Of a DNA stretch of 64,000 nt, positions 1 through 9,258 are shown one piece after another. This stretch comes from Opitutales bacterium. GTDB lineage: Bacteria > Verrucomicrobiota > Verrucomicrobiia > Opitutales > UBA2995. The DNA lies in assembly GCA_022824405.1 (NCBI GenBank), contig JAJDZZ010000026.1, positions 124,001 to 188,000 of the forward strand, in the 5' to 3' direction. The notes beneath the pieces are model-generated. The model was given only the letters and a program-made list of their open reading frames with translations, searched no databases and was not told where the DNA came from. How positions within the stretch are numbered: the first letter of the stretch is position 1; every line of letters starts with the position of its first letter. Both the position numbers and the translations under genes were made by a program.

Positions 1-130
1 AACCGAGTTCCTTGGCAATGTGCATTTGAGATATGCGTCTATGGGCCGGATTCGACATTCCAACGATGGATGAAGGGCATTTTTCTGGCGGTTGCAATTA
101 ATAATCATTTTGTATTGGAGAAAAGGAGCC

Positions 131-150
131 ATGGAATAATGGAATAATGG
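131..150 (+). promoter_or_regulatory. Tandem two-codon ORFs in front of mtaB
   Basis: The octamer ATGGAATA occurs twice in direct tandem (131-138 and 139-146) and is followed by the ATGG of the mtaB start. Each copy encodes Met-Glu-stop, and each stop overlaps the next start as TAATG. A Shine-Dalgarno-like AGGAG lies at 125-129, far better spaced for the second mini-ORF start (139) than for the mtaB start (147). I infer that ribosomes may reach mtaB by termination-reinitiation. Confidence 0.5.
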
Positions 151-1508
151 TACGGGTCATAACATCGAAAAGGCGTGCTTCGCTACACACATTGGGTTGT
201 CGGTTGAATCAATCGGAATCCCTGCTCATGGGGGACCAACTGGAGCGGGCCGGTTACCGATTGGTCCCCTTGGGCCAGCCGTGTGATTTGGCCATCGTCA
301 ACACCTGTACGGTCACCCGATTGGCCGATGCCAAATGCCGCACCGTCATTCGCCGGATTATCCGGGAAAATCCCGCGGCCTTTGTGGCGGTAGTAGGGTG
401 TTATTCCCAAATCGGTTACAAGGAAATCGCCCAGATTCCCGGGGTCGATCTGATTGTGGGCAATGGCGAGAAATTGAATATTCTGCAATACGTCTCCTTG
501 GGAAAGAACGAGCATCCCGTCATCGTCAGGGACCGCATCACCAAGGAGGATTTCAGTATAGAGTTTGTCGGTGAGAGGCCTTATCCCAGACGGGCCAATC
601 TCAAGATACAGGATGGTTGCAGTTTCATTTGCTCCTTTTGCATCATTCCAAAGGCGCGGGGTCCGGCCCGTTCGCGCGATTTGTCCAACCTTCTGGAGGA
701 GGCCAGGGGCCAAGTGGAACGGGGTGTTCGGGAGTTGGTCCTGAGCGGGGTCAACATAGGAACTTTCCGCAGCGGGGAGGGGGATCTGATTACAGTGGTG
801 GATGCGTTGAATGCCTTGGATGGCCTGGAGAGGATCCGGATCAGTTCCATTGAGCCGACCACGGTCCCAATCGAGCTGTTGGCAAGGATGAACGATCCCC
901 AACACGCCCTGCTTCCCTTTCTTCACTTACCCCTTCAATCCGGTTCGGACAAGGTTTTGAGATCGATGCGCCGCAAATATACCGTTGGGGAATATTTAAG
1001 CTTTGCGCGCCGAGCGGTGGAGTTGGTCGGCGACTTGTGCCTAGGGACCGACATCATGGTGGGATACCCGACGGAGGGGGAACGGGAGTTTGAAGAAACC
1101 TTACGGACCTTTGCGGAAAATCCTTTTTCCTACTGCCATGTTTTTTCCTTTTCCGAACGTCAGGGCACCTTGGCGGCGCGAATGAAGAGGCGCCACGAGG
1201 CAGCGGTAAAGCGGATGCGGAGCGCCAAATTGCGGCGATTGAGCGAAAGGAAGCGGTATGGCTTTTACCGATCCCATCTGGGCCGGGTGGCCACCGTCCT
1301 GTTCGAGGATCCCCAGGGGAACTTCTGGCCGGGTTATACGGACAATTACATTCGGGTGGTGGTCAGGTCTGATAAGGACCTGCGCAACCGGATAGGCCGG
1401 GTTTATATGGATCGGTTGGCGGGAAACGTGGTGGAGGGCAGGCTGGTAGAGGTGGTTCCGGATCAAGCGACTGCGAATGGGAGGACTTCGGCACTGTCCG
1501 CCGGGTGA
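147..1508 (+). CDS. mtaB: tRNA-t6A37 methylthiotransferase MtaB-like radical SAM enzyme
   Basis: 453 residues, the normal size for the MiaB/MtaB/RimO methylthiotransferases. The N-terminal UPF0004 domain has the three cluster-binding cysteines C18 (LGCRLN), C54 (NTCTV) and C85 (VGCYS). The radical SAM domain has C158-x3-C162-x2-C165 (CSFICSFC). A TRAM-like region follows at the C-terminus. The LGCRLNQSE signature favours MtaB, which converts t6A37 to ms2t6A37 in ANN-decoding tRNAs, over MiaB or RimO; this is by family resemblance only. A HAD-phosphatase gene follows after 7 bases and is probably co-transcribed. The start at 147 is preceded by two two-codon ORFs. Confidence 0.9.
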   Translation: MVRVITSKRRASLHTLGCRLNQSESLLMGDQLERAGYRLVPLGQPCDLAIVNTCTVTRLADAKCRTVIRRIIRENPAAFVAVVGCYSQIGYKEIAQIPGVDLIVGNGEKLNILQYVSLGKNEHPVIVRDRITKEDFSIEFVGERPYPRRANLKIQDGCSFICSFCIIPKARGPARSRDLSNLLEEARGQVERGVRELVLSGVNIGTFRSGEGDLITVVDALNALDGLERIRISSIEPTTVPIELLARMNDPQHALLPFLHLPLQSGSDKVLRSMRRKYTVGEYLSFARRAVELVGDLCLGTDIMVGYPTEGEREFEETLRTFAENPFSYCHVFSFSERQGTLAARMKRRHEAAVKRMRSAKLRRLSERKRYGFYRSHLGRVATVLFEDPQGNFWPGYTDNYIRVVVRSDKDLRNRIGRVYMDRLAGNVVEGRLVEVVPDQATANGRTSALSAG

Positions 1509-1515
1509 ACTGTCC

Positions 1516-2208
1516 ATGGCAGAGAAGCGCGAGATTCTGTTGCTTTGGGACATCGACGGAACCCTGTTATCGGCCGAGGGGGCGGGCCCCCAGGCCTTTG
1601 AGCGGGCGCTTTGGCTGCAGTTCGGAGAACGTATTCCGTTATCCTCCATCGATTGGCCGGGCAGCACCGATTTTGCCATAGCATACGCCTTGCTGGAAAA
1701 AATGGGTTGGGAGGTGAGCCGAAAAAATGCCTGGAAACTTTTGCATAGTTATCTGGAAGAACTGCCCGGGTTGTTGGAATCCACCCGGACCAAGGCCAAT
1801 CCCGGAGTTTTGGAACTACTGGAGGTCTTTGACCGGGAAACCGGTGTTTACCAGGCCTTGTTGACGGGCAATATAAAGCGTGGGTCGCAACTGAAATTGA
1901 GCCATATAGGGGTGGAACATTTTTTTTTGTTTGGGGCCTATGCCGACCACAGCGATCACCGCAACGACCTCGGTTTGCATGCCCTGGATCTTGCCCGGAA
2001 ACGTTTGGGCAAGGATTTCACGGGTGAACAAGTATATGTCATCGGGGATACGCCCAAGGATATCGAGTGCGGCAAGCATATCGGAGCGCACACGGTAGCT
2101 GTGGCCACCGGCCACCATAGCGTGAAGGAGTTGGGCAAGCACCGGCCTTCGGCGGTGTTGGAGTCCCTGGCGGATCCGCGTGGGTTGCTCGCCATTATCG
2201 GCGTCTGA
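1516..2208 (+). CDS. HAD-superfamily hydrolase (phosphoglycolate phosphatase-like)
   Basis: 230 residues from the ATG at 1516. An upstream in-frame start at 1477 would lie inside mtaB and adds nothing conserved. Motif I is WDIDGT (nucleophile D12, acid/base D14), motif II is LLTGN near residue 117, and motif IV is IGDTPKDIEC near residue 177. The cap inserted after motif I is helical, as in the Gph/PGP subfamily. These enzymes dephosphorylate small phosphometabolites in the cytoplasm; the substrate cannot be read from the sequence. It follows mtaB by 7 bases. The next gene downstream is convergent, on the minus strand. Confidence 0.85.
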   Translation: MAEKREILLLWDIDGTLLSAEGAGPQAFERALWLQFGERIPLSSIDWPGSTDFAIAYALLEKMGWEVSRKNAWKLLHSYLEELPGLLESTRTKANPGVLELLEVFDRETGVYQALLTGNIKRGSQLKLSHIGVEHFFLFGAYADHSDHRNDLGLHALDLARKRLGKDFTGEQVYVIGDTPKDIECGKHIGAHTVAVATGHHSVKELGKHRPSAVLESLADPRGLLAIIGV

Positions 2209-2226
2209 TGGGTCCAGGCGCCAAGT

Positions 2227-2385
2227 TCAGGCCTCGTGGCCTGGACCGGAGGTTTCCGCATCCGGTTTCCGGGCAGGTTCATTTCCGGTCGATTTCTCCA
2301 CCGATATCCGGTAGATACACCAGAAAAACAGGCTGGAAACGGTTCCGACCGAAAGGACCATCACGAGCCATCCTCCCAGGGTCAT
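2227..2385 (-). CDS. 52-residue single-TM protein, probable small partner of the NSS transporter
   Basis: A 52-codon ORF whose ATG overlaps the TGA of the transporter gene upstream as ATGA (2382-2385), so it is translationally coupled. Residues about 5-26 (GGWLVMVLSVGTVSSLFFWC) form one hydrophobic span, followed by a short polar charged tail. Known NSS systems such as the MetP/MetS methionine importer encode a small membrane subunit right behind the transporter, and this gene has that position and architecture. The family assignment is by context; sequence identity to MetS is not evident to me. The same frame stays open much further upstream, but that part is antisense-frame shadow within the transporter gene. 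Confidence 0.7.
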   Translation of the reverse strand: MTLGGWLVMVLSVGTVSSLFFWCIYRISVEKSTGNEPARKPDAETSGPGHEA

Positions 2386-4121
2386 TCCGTGCCCTCCTCC
2401 CGGTTCAATTGACGGGTCCAGCGCTTGGCCGCCGTGCCGGTGACCAAGCCGATAAATATCAAGGTGAGGAGGATGAGCCCGACACTGAGCCTGGCCACCA
2501 GGCTGGATGGGCTGCCCTCTCCACCGATCAAGTCCTTCACGTAATTGGAAACTCCGCTTTGACCGACCCCCAGGACATTGTATCCGATAAAGAAGAAGAA
2601 TATGACCAGTAGAAACGATGGGGTGATGAATTTCATGATGAATTGGAACAGGCGTGGAACCCGGATGGAGGCGCCACGGTGAACCTCTTTCCAACCTTTT
2701 TCCATACCGACCACCCAGCCGAAAAGGATAATTTGAGTGGTGGCCAGGACGAATATCATGAAAGTTCCCATCCAGAAGTCCAAGGTGTCCAGGGCCTTTA
2801 CATCCTTGCTGAAATAAACGACGAAACCGCTCCCTAACGCGGTAAAAAGTCCCAGTATGGCAACGGATTGTTTGCGGTTTATTCTCAGTGCCTCTTCCAA
2901 AAATGCGATGACCGGCTGGAGCATGGAGAGGGAACTGGTAACCGCCGCCAGGAAGAGCAGAAAGAAAAAGAGGAAGCCGAAGAGGTTGCCGAAGGGCATG
3001 CTGGAAAAAACCATGGGCAGGACGTTGAAGCCCAATCCAAACGTGCCCATGCCTGCCACGCCGGCTACCCCCAGAAAGGCGTAAGCGGCCGGAATGGAAA
3101 TCAACCCGCCCAAGGAGACTTCGCAAAATTCGTTGGCGCTGGTGGCGCTCAGACCGCTGAGCACGATATCATCCCTCTTTCTCAGGTAACTGGCGTAAGT
3201 AATGATGACCCCGAATCCGACCGACAGGGAGAAGAAAATTTGTCCGGCCGCGGCCAACCAGAGTTGGGGGTTTTTCAGTTGCTGGAAAATCTTCTTTTCC
3301 ACGATGCGCAGGTCGGGGCTGGCCGCTGCTTCAGCCGCCCCTGCTTTCACCACCTCGGCTCCGACCAGTTCCGTCAGGTCGGACCAGGTCTCCGGCCCGT
3401 TCTCATTCACGGTCCGTTCCTGCAGGATCACCTTGGTCGGATTCCACAGGTAGCCGAGACCGTTGACAATGTTCTGGTCGGGCTTGGTGGCATCGGGGGT
3501 TCCAAGAGTGAGGACCCGCAAGAGGATGATCACGGCCAGGACCACGAGGGCCGGCATGGCATATAGGCAAAACAGTTCAATGCCCTTGGCGATACCCCGG
3601 TAGATCAGAAAAAAGTTCAGGGCAAAGCAGATGGCCAGGAACATGCCGACACGATCGATTCCGAACCCGACAGCCGATCCGTCCTCCCCGGCGCCGATAA
3701 AATTACTCCAGAAAGCCCCCGATTCGGCCACTGTGTCGAAATCCATCACTCCCCGCACGAACCCGAGCGAATATCCCAGGCACCAGGATTCGATGTAGAC
3801 GTAGTACATGTAGATGATCAACGGGACGGCCACCCCCAAAATGCCCAGGTATTTCCCCCAGGGGCGCCGAATGATCAGATTGAAAATCCCGGGGCTGGAG
3901 TGAAAACCCCGTTGTCCGCCCATACGGCCCATGGTCCATTCCGCCCAACAAATGGGCAGGCCGATGAGGAGGAAGGAAATAAAGTAGGCCAGCATGAAAG
4001 CTCCGCCCCCGTATTGGGCCACCTGACCTGGAAATCTCAGGAAATTACCCAGCCCCACCGCGCTTCCGGAAACTGCCAGGATGACGCCTATGCGGCTGTT
4101 CCAAGACTCTTTATTGGGCAT
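2382..4121 (-). CDS. Sodium-dependent transporter, neurotransmitter:sodium symporter (NSS) family
   Basis: 579 residues, about 100 more than compact bacterial NSS proteins such as LeuT or MhsT. The N-terminus has the family signature: SRIGVILAVSGSAVGLGNFLRFP forms TM1 with the unwound Na+/substrate-binding stretch, and the GGGAFMLAYF segment follows. About twelve hydrophobic spans are visible. The extra length is a polar loop around residues 215-275 (between NPTKVILQ and KNPQLW), probably extracytoplasmic. Substrate is likely an amino acid but cannot be specified. It is followed with ATGA overlap by a 52-residue membrane protein. It is divergent from the LptF/G gene, sharing a 111-base intergenic region. 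Confidence 0.93.
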   Translation of the reverse strand: MPNKESWNSRIGVILAVSGSAVGLGNFLRFPGQVAQYGGGAFMLAYFISFLLIGLPICWAEWTMGRMGGQRGFHSSPGIFNLIIRRPWGKYLGILGVAVPLIIYMYYVYIESWCLGYSLGFVRGVMDFDTVAESGAFWSNFIGAGEDGSAVGFGIDRVGMFLAICFALNFFLIYRGIAKGIELFCLYAMPALVVLAVIILLRVLTLGTPDATKPDQNIVNGLGYLWNPTKVILQERTVNENGPETWSDLTELVGAEVVKAGAAEAAASPDLRIVEKKIFQQLKNPQLWLAAAGQIFFSLSVGFGVIITYASYLRKRDDIVLSGLSATSANEFCEVSLGGLISIPAAYAFLGVAGVAGMGTFGLGFNVLPMVFSSMPFGNLFGFLFFFLLFLAAVTSSLSMLQPVIAFLEEALRINRKQSVAILGLFTALGSGFVVYFSKDVKALDTLDFWMGTFMIFVLATTQIILFGWVVGMEKGWKEVHRGASIRVPRLFQFIMKFITPSFLLVIFFFFIGYNVLGVGQSGVSNYVKDLIGGEGSPSSLVARLSVGLILLTLIFIGLVTGTAAKRWTRQLNREEGTE

Positions 4122-4232
4122 TTGGGTAGAAGATGGGAATTGAGATGAGAGGGCACCCTACTTGGTTCAGTGTCACATTAAAAGCACAAATCCCTTGCTG
4201 AGTTGTCCGTGGCTCGGTTGAAATGATAATCA

Positions 4233-5342
4233 GTGAATCGCATAGACCGCTACATCTTATGGGAATGGTTGCGGGCCTTTACCCTGTCCATTGGCGCCAC
4301 CATGGGTTTGTTGGTGATTTACGACATGTATGACAACCTGGGCGACTTGCTGGATTTCAAGGCTCCGGTGGGGCAGATCCTTTTCTATTACCTCTTAATA
4401 ATTCCCACCCTCCTGCCGCTGGTGTTGCCCATCGCCTTTCTGGTATCGCTGCTCTTCAGTCTAAGCCGGCTTCATGGCAATAATGAGGTCGTGGCCATGC
4501 GGTCCTGCGGCATGAGTTTCTGGCAAATAACCCGATCCCTCTGGTTGGCCGGGTTGTCGCTTTCCATAGGCCTTCTCTATCTGAATGCCAAAGTGGTTCC
4601 TTGGGCCGTGGAGGAGGCCCGACTGATCTGGGATGACCTGGAGTTGCAGTACCTCCTGAATAGTGAGGATCTGCAGGAAGTGGGTTTGCTCAACAACGTG
4701 GCCTTCGAAAACCCGACTGAGCGGAGGGTCTGGTTCATGAACCGGTTCAGTAAAATTTCTTTCCGCGGCTACGGGGCAACCGTTTCCACCCTGGACGGGG
4801 AGAACCGCGAAATTTCCAAAATTCAGGCCAGCGAGTCCTATTTCGACACGGATGAACGGTACTGGAAGTTTTATCGGGGCAGGGAATTGAAATTCGACGT
4901 GGAAACGGGAGATCTCATTCAGTCCAAACCATTCGAGCAATTGCATAAAACCGACTACCGCGAGTCACCCCGCTTGATGATGGCCCTGGATAAGCGGCCC
5001 AAGGATCTTTCTCTTTCCGAATTACGGTCCATCATGAATTATTTCGCCATCCACGATACTGGAAAAGTGACGAGTTACCGGGTGCGCTACCATTCCATTC
5101 TGGCCGGCACCGCCATTTGTTTCATCATCGTGGGCATAGCCGTACCCTATTCCGTGTCCGGGGTCCGGGTGAACGCCATGGTAGGGGTTTGCAAATCTGC
5201 CGGTTTGTTTTTTTCCTATTATCTCATCGCCAGGTTGGCCGTATTAATGGGTGAACAAGGTTACCTTCCAGCCGTCTACGCAGCATGGATTCCGAATGTG
5301 TTCATGGGATTCCTGGCCGGCTACCTCTACCGAAAATTGTGA
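4233..5342 (+). CDS. LptF/LptG (YjgP/YjgQ) family lipopolysaccharide-export permease
   Basis: 369 residues with the family pattern: opening MNRIDRYILWEWLRAF, three N-terminal TM spans (about residues 14-34, 45-75, 95-120), a periplasmic beta-jellyroll-like domain (about 125-270) and three C-terminal TM spans. These permeases pair with LptB ATPase to extract LPS from the inner membrane. Only one copy is present here, so whether it is LptF or LptG is not decidable and the partner must lie elsewhere. The start is a GTG at 4233. A DUF2064 gene follows closely downstream. It supports a Gram-negative envelope. Confidence 0.88.
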   Translation: MNRIDRYILWEWLRAFTLSIGATMGLLVIYDMYDNLGDLLDFKAPVGQILFYYLLIIPTLLPLVLPIAFLVSLLFSLSRLHGNNEVVAMRSCGMSFWQITRSLWLAGLSLSIGLLYLNAKVVPWAVEEARLIWDDLELQYLLNSEDLQEVGLLNNVAFENPTERRVWFMNRFSKISFRGYGATVSTLDGENREISKIQASESYFDTDERYWKFYRGRELKFDVETGDLIQSKPFEQLHKTDYRESPRLMMALDKRPKDLSLSELRSIMNYFAIHDTGKVTSYRVRYHSILAGTAICFIIVGIAVPYSVSGVRVNAMVGVCKSAGLFFSYYLIARLAVLMGEQGYLPAVYAAWIPNVFMGFLAGYLYRKL

Positions 5343-5352
5343 GAAGGCGCCC

Positions 5353-5970
5353 TTGTTCAAAGGATTGGTGAAGGTTGTAGCGATCATGCTGAGAACTCCC
5401 GTGGCAGGAGCGGTAAAATCCAGGTTGGCAATATCCCTGGGCGCCGAAGCGGCCCTGATGAGTTATTGCCAATTGGTGGAATTTCTTTTGCGACGGCTTG
5501 GCCGCCCTTGGCCCATTCACATTCACCATACCCCCGATAAACCGGTTGAGATGGAAAACTGGCTGGGGGATGCCTACTCCTATTTCCCCCAAGTGGGCGC
5601 GAATTTGGGTGAACGACTTATCCACGCCATGGAAACGGAATTTTCCCGGGGTGTGAAAAAATTAATTTTTCTCGGAGGGGATTGTCCCTACGTGGACCGG
5701 GCCAGGGTGGAGGATGCCTTTGGGGAACTGGAGGATTGCGACGTCGTTCTCGGCCCGGCCACCGATGGGGGTTATTATCTGATCGGTCTCAAGCAAAACC
5801 GGCCCGGGCTCTTTCGGGGCATTCCCTGGGGAAGCGGAGAGGTATTGTCCTCGACCCTGGAAAAATGCGTTGAGCTCGGGTTGAGGAGTTCGCTTCTGGC
5901 GGAGGAATCGGACGTGGACGACCTTGCCGGTTGGAAAGTGGCCCGGGAGTATATGGCCGATCGGGGCTAA
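5353..5970 (+). CDS. DUF2064 / TIGR04282-type glycosyltransferase-like protein
   Basis: About 205 residues. The N-terminus [19 protein letters not shown] matches the K-x-P-x-x-G-x-x-K-[TS]-RL nucleotide-binding signature. It is followed by FLGGDCPYV and the [13 protein letters not shown] block (DGGY motif) typical of the family. It has a nucleotide-diphospho-sugar transferase fold and the biochemical role is not established for most members. The only ATG (5386) would cut the conserved beta strand, so I place the start at TTG 5353 after AGAAGG (5342-5347); GTG 5368 is an alternative. It begins 10 bases after the LptF/G stop. Its 3' end overlaps a convergent gene by 4 bases. Confidence 0.8.
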   Translation: MFKGLVKVVAIMLRTPVAGAVKSRLAISLGAEAALMSYCQLVEFLLRRLGRPWPIHIHHTPDKPVEMENWLGDAYSYFPQVGANLGERLIHAMETEFSRGVKKLIFLGGDCPYVDRARVEDAFGELEDCDVVLGPATDGGYYLIGLKQNRPGLFRGIPWGSGEVLSSTLEKCVELGLRSSLLAEESDVDDLAGWKVAREYMADRG

Positions 5971-6764
5971 AACTCATAAGGTGGCAAGGTTTCTCCGGGA
6001 GGCGCCACGGAAATTCGGTAGGATCGTTCCCGGTTTGTGCCATTCGACACATTTTGGGAGACTTTTTCCACGGAATTACAGTCTTTGCTCAAGTGGGCCA
6101 GGAATACATGCTCCCACCCTGGGTCTTCCAGGGTGTCGAGGAGTTCCAGGGCGGCCTCGTTGGAGAGGTGACCGTGGCGCCCGCTGATACGCTGTTTCAC
6201 CGGCCAGGGTCGCCTGGGATCGCGGGCCAGCATCTGGGTATCGTGGTTGGCCTCCAGTACCAGCACGTCCACTTTGCGTATCCGCTGCTTGATCAGTTCG
6301 GATACGTAACCCAAATCGGTCACCCAAGCCAGGCTGCGTTTTCCATGCAATGAGGCATCCCTTCCACTTTTGAAGATAAAACCAACCGGGTCATAGGCAT
6401 CGTGGGGGATTGCGAAACTGGTAATTTCCAAATCGCGAAAGGCGAAGGTCGATCCGGTCTCGAAAAGTTTCCAATTGGGCCGACGCTTCAACTTCGATTG
6501 CACTGCCCTTGCGGTTGAGCGATTGGCGTAAACCTTCAGGTGTCGAAACCGGCACAACCCGCGAATGCCGGCGGTGTGGTCGCTGTGTTCGTGAGTCAGG
6601 AAAACGGCATCGACCTGTTCGATCGATTCACCCACCGTTTTGAGGAGGCGGCACAGTTGCCTGCCAGAGAATCCGGCGTCGATGAGGATCTTGCAATGTT
6701 GGGTAGCTAGGAGGCTGCAGTTGCCAGAGCTGCTGCTTCCCAAGATGGTGAAGCGCATCGCCAT
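5967..6764 (-). CDS. MBL-fold metallo-hydrolase (WalJ/YycJ-like)
   Basis: 265 residues. The N-terminal [15 protein letters not shown] opening is the hallmark of the YycJ/WalJ subfamily. The metal ligands of the metallo-beta-lactamase fold are seen as THEHSDH near residue 59, and later histidines ([15 protein letters not shown]) complete a dinuclear site. WalJ proteins are phosphodiesterase/exonuclease-like and are linked to DNA repair and cell-wall control in Firmicutes; the role here is inferred only from family. The gene overlaps the convergent DUF2064 gene by 4 bases. It lies downstream of ruvB on the same strand with 92 bases between them. Confidence 0.85.
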   Translation of the reverse strand: MAMRFTILGSSSSGNCSLLATQHCKILIDAGFSGRQLCRLLKTVGESIEQVDAVFLTHEHSDHTAGIRGLCRFRHLKVYANRSTARAVQSKLKRRPNWKLFETGSTFAFRDLEITSFAIPHDAYDPVGFIFKSGRDASLHGKRSLAWVTDLGYVSELIKQRIRKVDVLVLEANHDTQMLARDPRRPWPVKQRISGRHGHLSNEAALELLDTLEDPGWEHVFLAHLSKDCNSVEKVSQNVSNGTNRERSYRISVAPPGETLPPYEF

Positions 6765-6856
6765 GGAGATTCATTCAGCGAGAAGCCGAAGCCGCCTTCA
6801 AGGGTATTCGGTCAGATAGAGTCGGTAATTTTTTCATGTGCCTCCAACGATTCGGG

Positions 6857-7924
6857 CTAGATGCTGAGCCGTTGCTGGGAATCGATGTCATCCTTTAGGG
6901 CGAGACGGGCCAATCCAACGGCCTGAAAACCCCTTGGGGTGAGGGAGCGGCCTTGTGGGGTGCGCTGGAGCAGACCCTTTTGGATGAGGAAGGGTTCGTG
7001 GACTTCGGCCAGGGTGCCTTCTTCCTCGCCCAGGGCGACGGCCAGGGAATTCAAGCCGACGGGGCCGCCTCGATAGTTTTCGGCGATGGTTTTAAGCAGG
7101 CGTTTATCCATTTCGTCCAGGCCGTTGTCGTCGATATCGAGAAGTTCCAGGGCGGCTTTGGCCATTTCCAGCGTAATAACTCCATCTCCTCGCTGCTGGG
7201 CATAATCGCGGGCAAACAAAACGAGATTGTTGGCGATGCGGGGAGTCCCACGGGCGCGACCGGCAATTTCTTCCGCCCCTTTCGGGTGGGTGTCGATTTC
7301 CAATAAACGGCAGGATCGCCGGACTATTTTGGTGAGATCGCCGTGGTCATAGTAATCGAGCCTGGTTTGCAGGGTGAACCGGGAGCGCAGTGGAGCGGTC
7401 AGCATGCCCATCCGGGTGGTGGCGCCCACCAGGGTGAAACGGGGTATGTTGAGCCGGATACTGCGGGCATTTGGACCCTGGTCGATCATGATATCGATCC
7501 GATAATCCTCCATGGCGGAATAGAGATATTCTTCCACCGTCTTGGATATGCGGTGGATTTCGTCGATAAAGAGGATATCGCCGTACTCGAGGTTGGTTAG
7601 CAGTCCGGCCAGATCGCCCGGTTTCTCGATAATGGGACCCGAGGTTATGCGCACCCCCCGCTCCATCTCATTACCCAGGATCAGGGCCAGGGTGGTCTTG
7701 CCCAGCCCCGGAGGTCCGCTGAAGAGAATGTGACTCAGAGCGTCTCCGCGGGCTCGGGCCGCCCCCACCATGATCTGAAGGCGTTCCAATGTTTTTTCCT
7801 GGCCGGTGAAATCGCTGAAATCGAGGGGACGGAGCTTATTGTCGCTGGAATTATCTTTCTCTTGCAGGGAGGTTCTTATGAAACTCATCCCCTTGTGGGG
7901 AATTTCCGAGGTGGAATTTTCCAC
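6857..7924 (-). CDS. ruvB: Holliday junction branch-migration helicase RuvB
   Basis: 355 residues; family members are usually 330-350, and the surplus is a polar N-terminal tail of about 30 residues. The AAA+ core has Walker A GPPGLGKT (70-77), Walker B FIDEIH (119-124), sensor GATTR and the RSRF arginine finger. A winged-helix RuvB C-domain (RTPQGR, LTPRGF) follows. RuvB hexamers drive RuvA-bound junctions during recombination. ruvA and ruvC are not adjacent. murA ends 5 bases upstream on the same strand, so ruvB is probably co-transcribed with it. Confidence 0.97.
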   Translation of the reverse strand: MENSTSEIPHKGMSFIRTSLQEKDNSSDNKLRPLDFSDFTGQEKTLERLQIMVGAARARGDALSHILFSGPPGLGKTTLALILGNEMERGVRITSGPIIEKPGDLAGLLTNLEYGDILFIDEIHRISKTVEEYLYSAMEDYRIDIMIDQGPNARSIRLNIPRFTLVGATTRMGMLTAPLRSRFTLQTRLDYYDHGDLTKIVRRSCRLLEIDTHPKGAEEIAGRARGTPRIANNLVLFARDYAQQRGDGVITLEMAKAALELLDIDDNGLDEMDKRLLKTIAENYRGGPVGLNSLAVALGEEEGTLAEVHEPFLIQKGLLQRTPQGRSLTPRGFQAVGLARLALKDDIDSQQRLSI

Positions 7925-7929
7925 GGCCT

Positions 7930-9234
7930 TCAGGCGGCTTGGGGGTTTAGTTCCTTGGGCATATCCCTTTCGGGCAAACGGTGCATGATGGCGCCGACGG
8001 CTTTGAGTTTTTCCTCGATGTTGTCATAGCCGCGGTCCAGATGGTAAATGCGCAAAACCCAGGTAACTCCTTCCGCCACCAGCCCGGCCAATATGAGGGC
8101 GGCGCTGGCGCGAAGATCGGAGGCCATGACCGGAGCGCCGGAAAGGCCGGTTTTTCCTTTGATTATGGCATTGGGGCCTTCGATGGCGATGTCCGCCCCC
8201 ATGCGTTGCAGTTCCGGCACATGCATGAAACGGTTGGGAAAAACTTTTTCGGTTACGATACTGAGCCCGGGCGTAATCGACATCAGGCTGCTCATTTGGG
8301 CCTGAAGGTCGGTGGGAAATCCCGGATGAGGATGGGTCACCACATCCACCGGCCGCAGGGGGAGACTGCTTTTCCGCACCGTTATGGAAGTGGGAGATTC
8401 GATTTCAAGGGATACCTCCGCTTCACGCAGTTTATCGATCAAGGCAGCCTGGTCGGCCACGCGCATGTTTTCCAAAGTCAGTTTTTCCGCGGCCATGGCG
8501 CCGGCCATGAGGTAAGTGCCCGCCTCGATGCGGTCGGGTGGTATTTGAAAGGTGCATCCGTGCAGTTTATCCACCCCACGAACGACTAAAATCGGGCTGC
8601 CGGTTCCCTCGATGTCGGCCCCCATGGATTTGAGCATATTACAAAGGCCCACGATTTCAGGCTCGCAGGCGGCGCACTCGATAAGGGTTTTGCCCGGGGT
8701 CAGAACGGCGGCCATGAGTACATTTGCGGTACCGGTCACGGTACTGCCGTGGCGTCCCCCCAAAAATATGTGGTCTCCGCGAGCCCGCGATGCCTCCAAT
8801 TGAACGTAACCGTTCTCAATGCTGATCCCCATTCCAAGGCCGGCAAACCCCTTCAGGTGCATATCGATGGGCCGCGGTCCAATGACACATCCACCCGGGA
8901 GGGAGACTTCGGATCGTTTAAGGCGACCGGCCAGCGGCCCCATCAAACAGACGGAGGCGCGCATTTTTCGAACCAGTTCGTAGGGAGCTCGCGGCGAGAC
9001 GTTGGCCGCTTTTATCTTCCAGGTAGTCGCCTCGGTTTGCTCCACCTCCGCCCCCAGGTGGTGCAGGATCTTTCCCATGAACCGTATATCGCTCAGATTG
9101 GGCACATTTTCCAATGTGCAAAGTTCCTCCGTCAGCAGGGTGGCGGCAAGGGCGGGCAGCGCGGCATTTTTCGAGCCGCTGATGGAAATGGAACCACGGA
9201 GGTTATTCCCTCCTTCAATACGCATTACATCCAT
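7930..9234 (-). CDS. murA: UDP-N-acetylglucosamine 1-carboxyvinyltransferase MurA
   Basis: 434 residues. The N-terminal [23 protein letters not shown] block contains the KN pair that contacts UDP-GlcNAc. The catalytic-loop cysteine is C116 in LPGGCVIG, so this enzyme has the fosfomycin-sensitive Cys form rather than the Asp variant. [10 protein letters not shown] and the late conserved DLRASAALI block are intact. MurA performs the first committed step of peptidoglycan synthesis, enolpyruvyl transfer from PEP, which shows that this organism makes peptidoglycan. It lies between a strongly basic protein gene (24 bases upstream) and ruvB. Confidence 0.97.
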   Translation of the reverse strand: MDVMRIEGGNNLRGSISISGSKNAALPALAATLLTEELCTLENVPNLSDIRFMGKILHHLGAEVEQTEATTWKIKAANVSPRAPYELVRKMRASVCLMGPLAGRLKRSEVSLPGGCVIGPRPIDMHLKGFAGLGMGISIENGYVQLEASRARGDHIFLGGRHGSTVTGTANVLMAAVLTPGKTLIECAACEPEIVGLCNMLKSMGADIEGTGSPILVVRGVDKLHGCTFQIPPDRIEAGTYLMAGAMAAEKLTLENMRVADQAALIDKLREAEVSLEIESPTSITVRKSSLPLRPVDVVTHPHPGFPTDLQAQMSSLMSITPGLSIVTEKVFPNRFMHVPELQRMGADIAIEGPNAIIKGKTGLSGAPVMASDLRASAALILAGLVAEGVTWVLRIYHLDRGYDNIEEKLKAVGAIMHRLPERDMPKELNPQAA

Positions 9235-9258
9235 GGTAGCAACAGTGGGGTAGGGACA

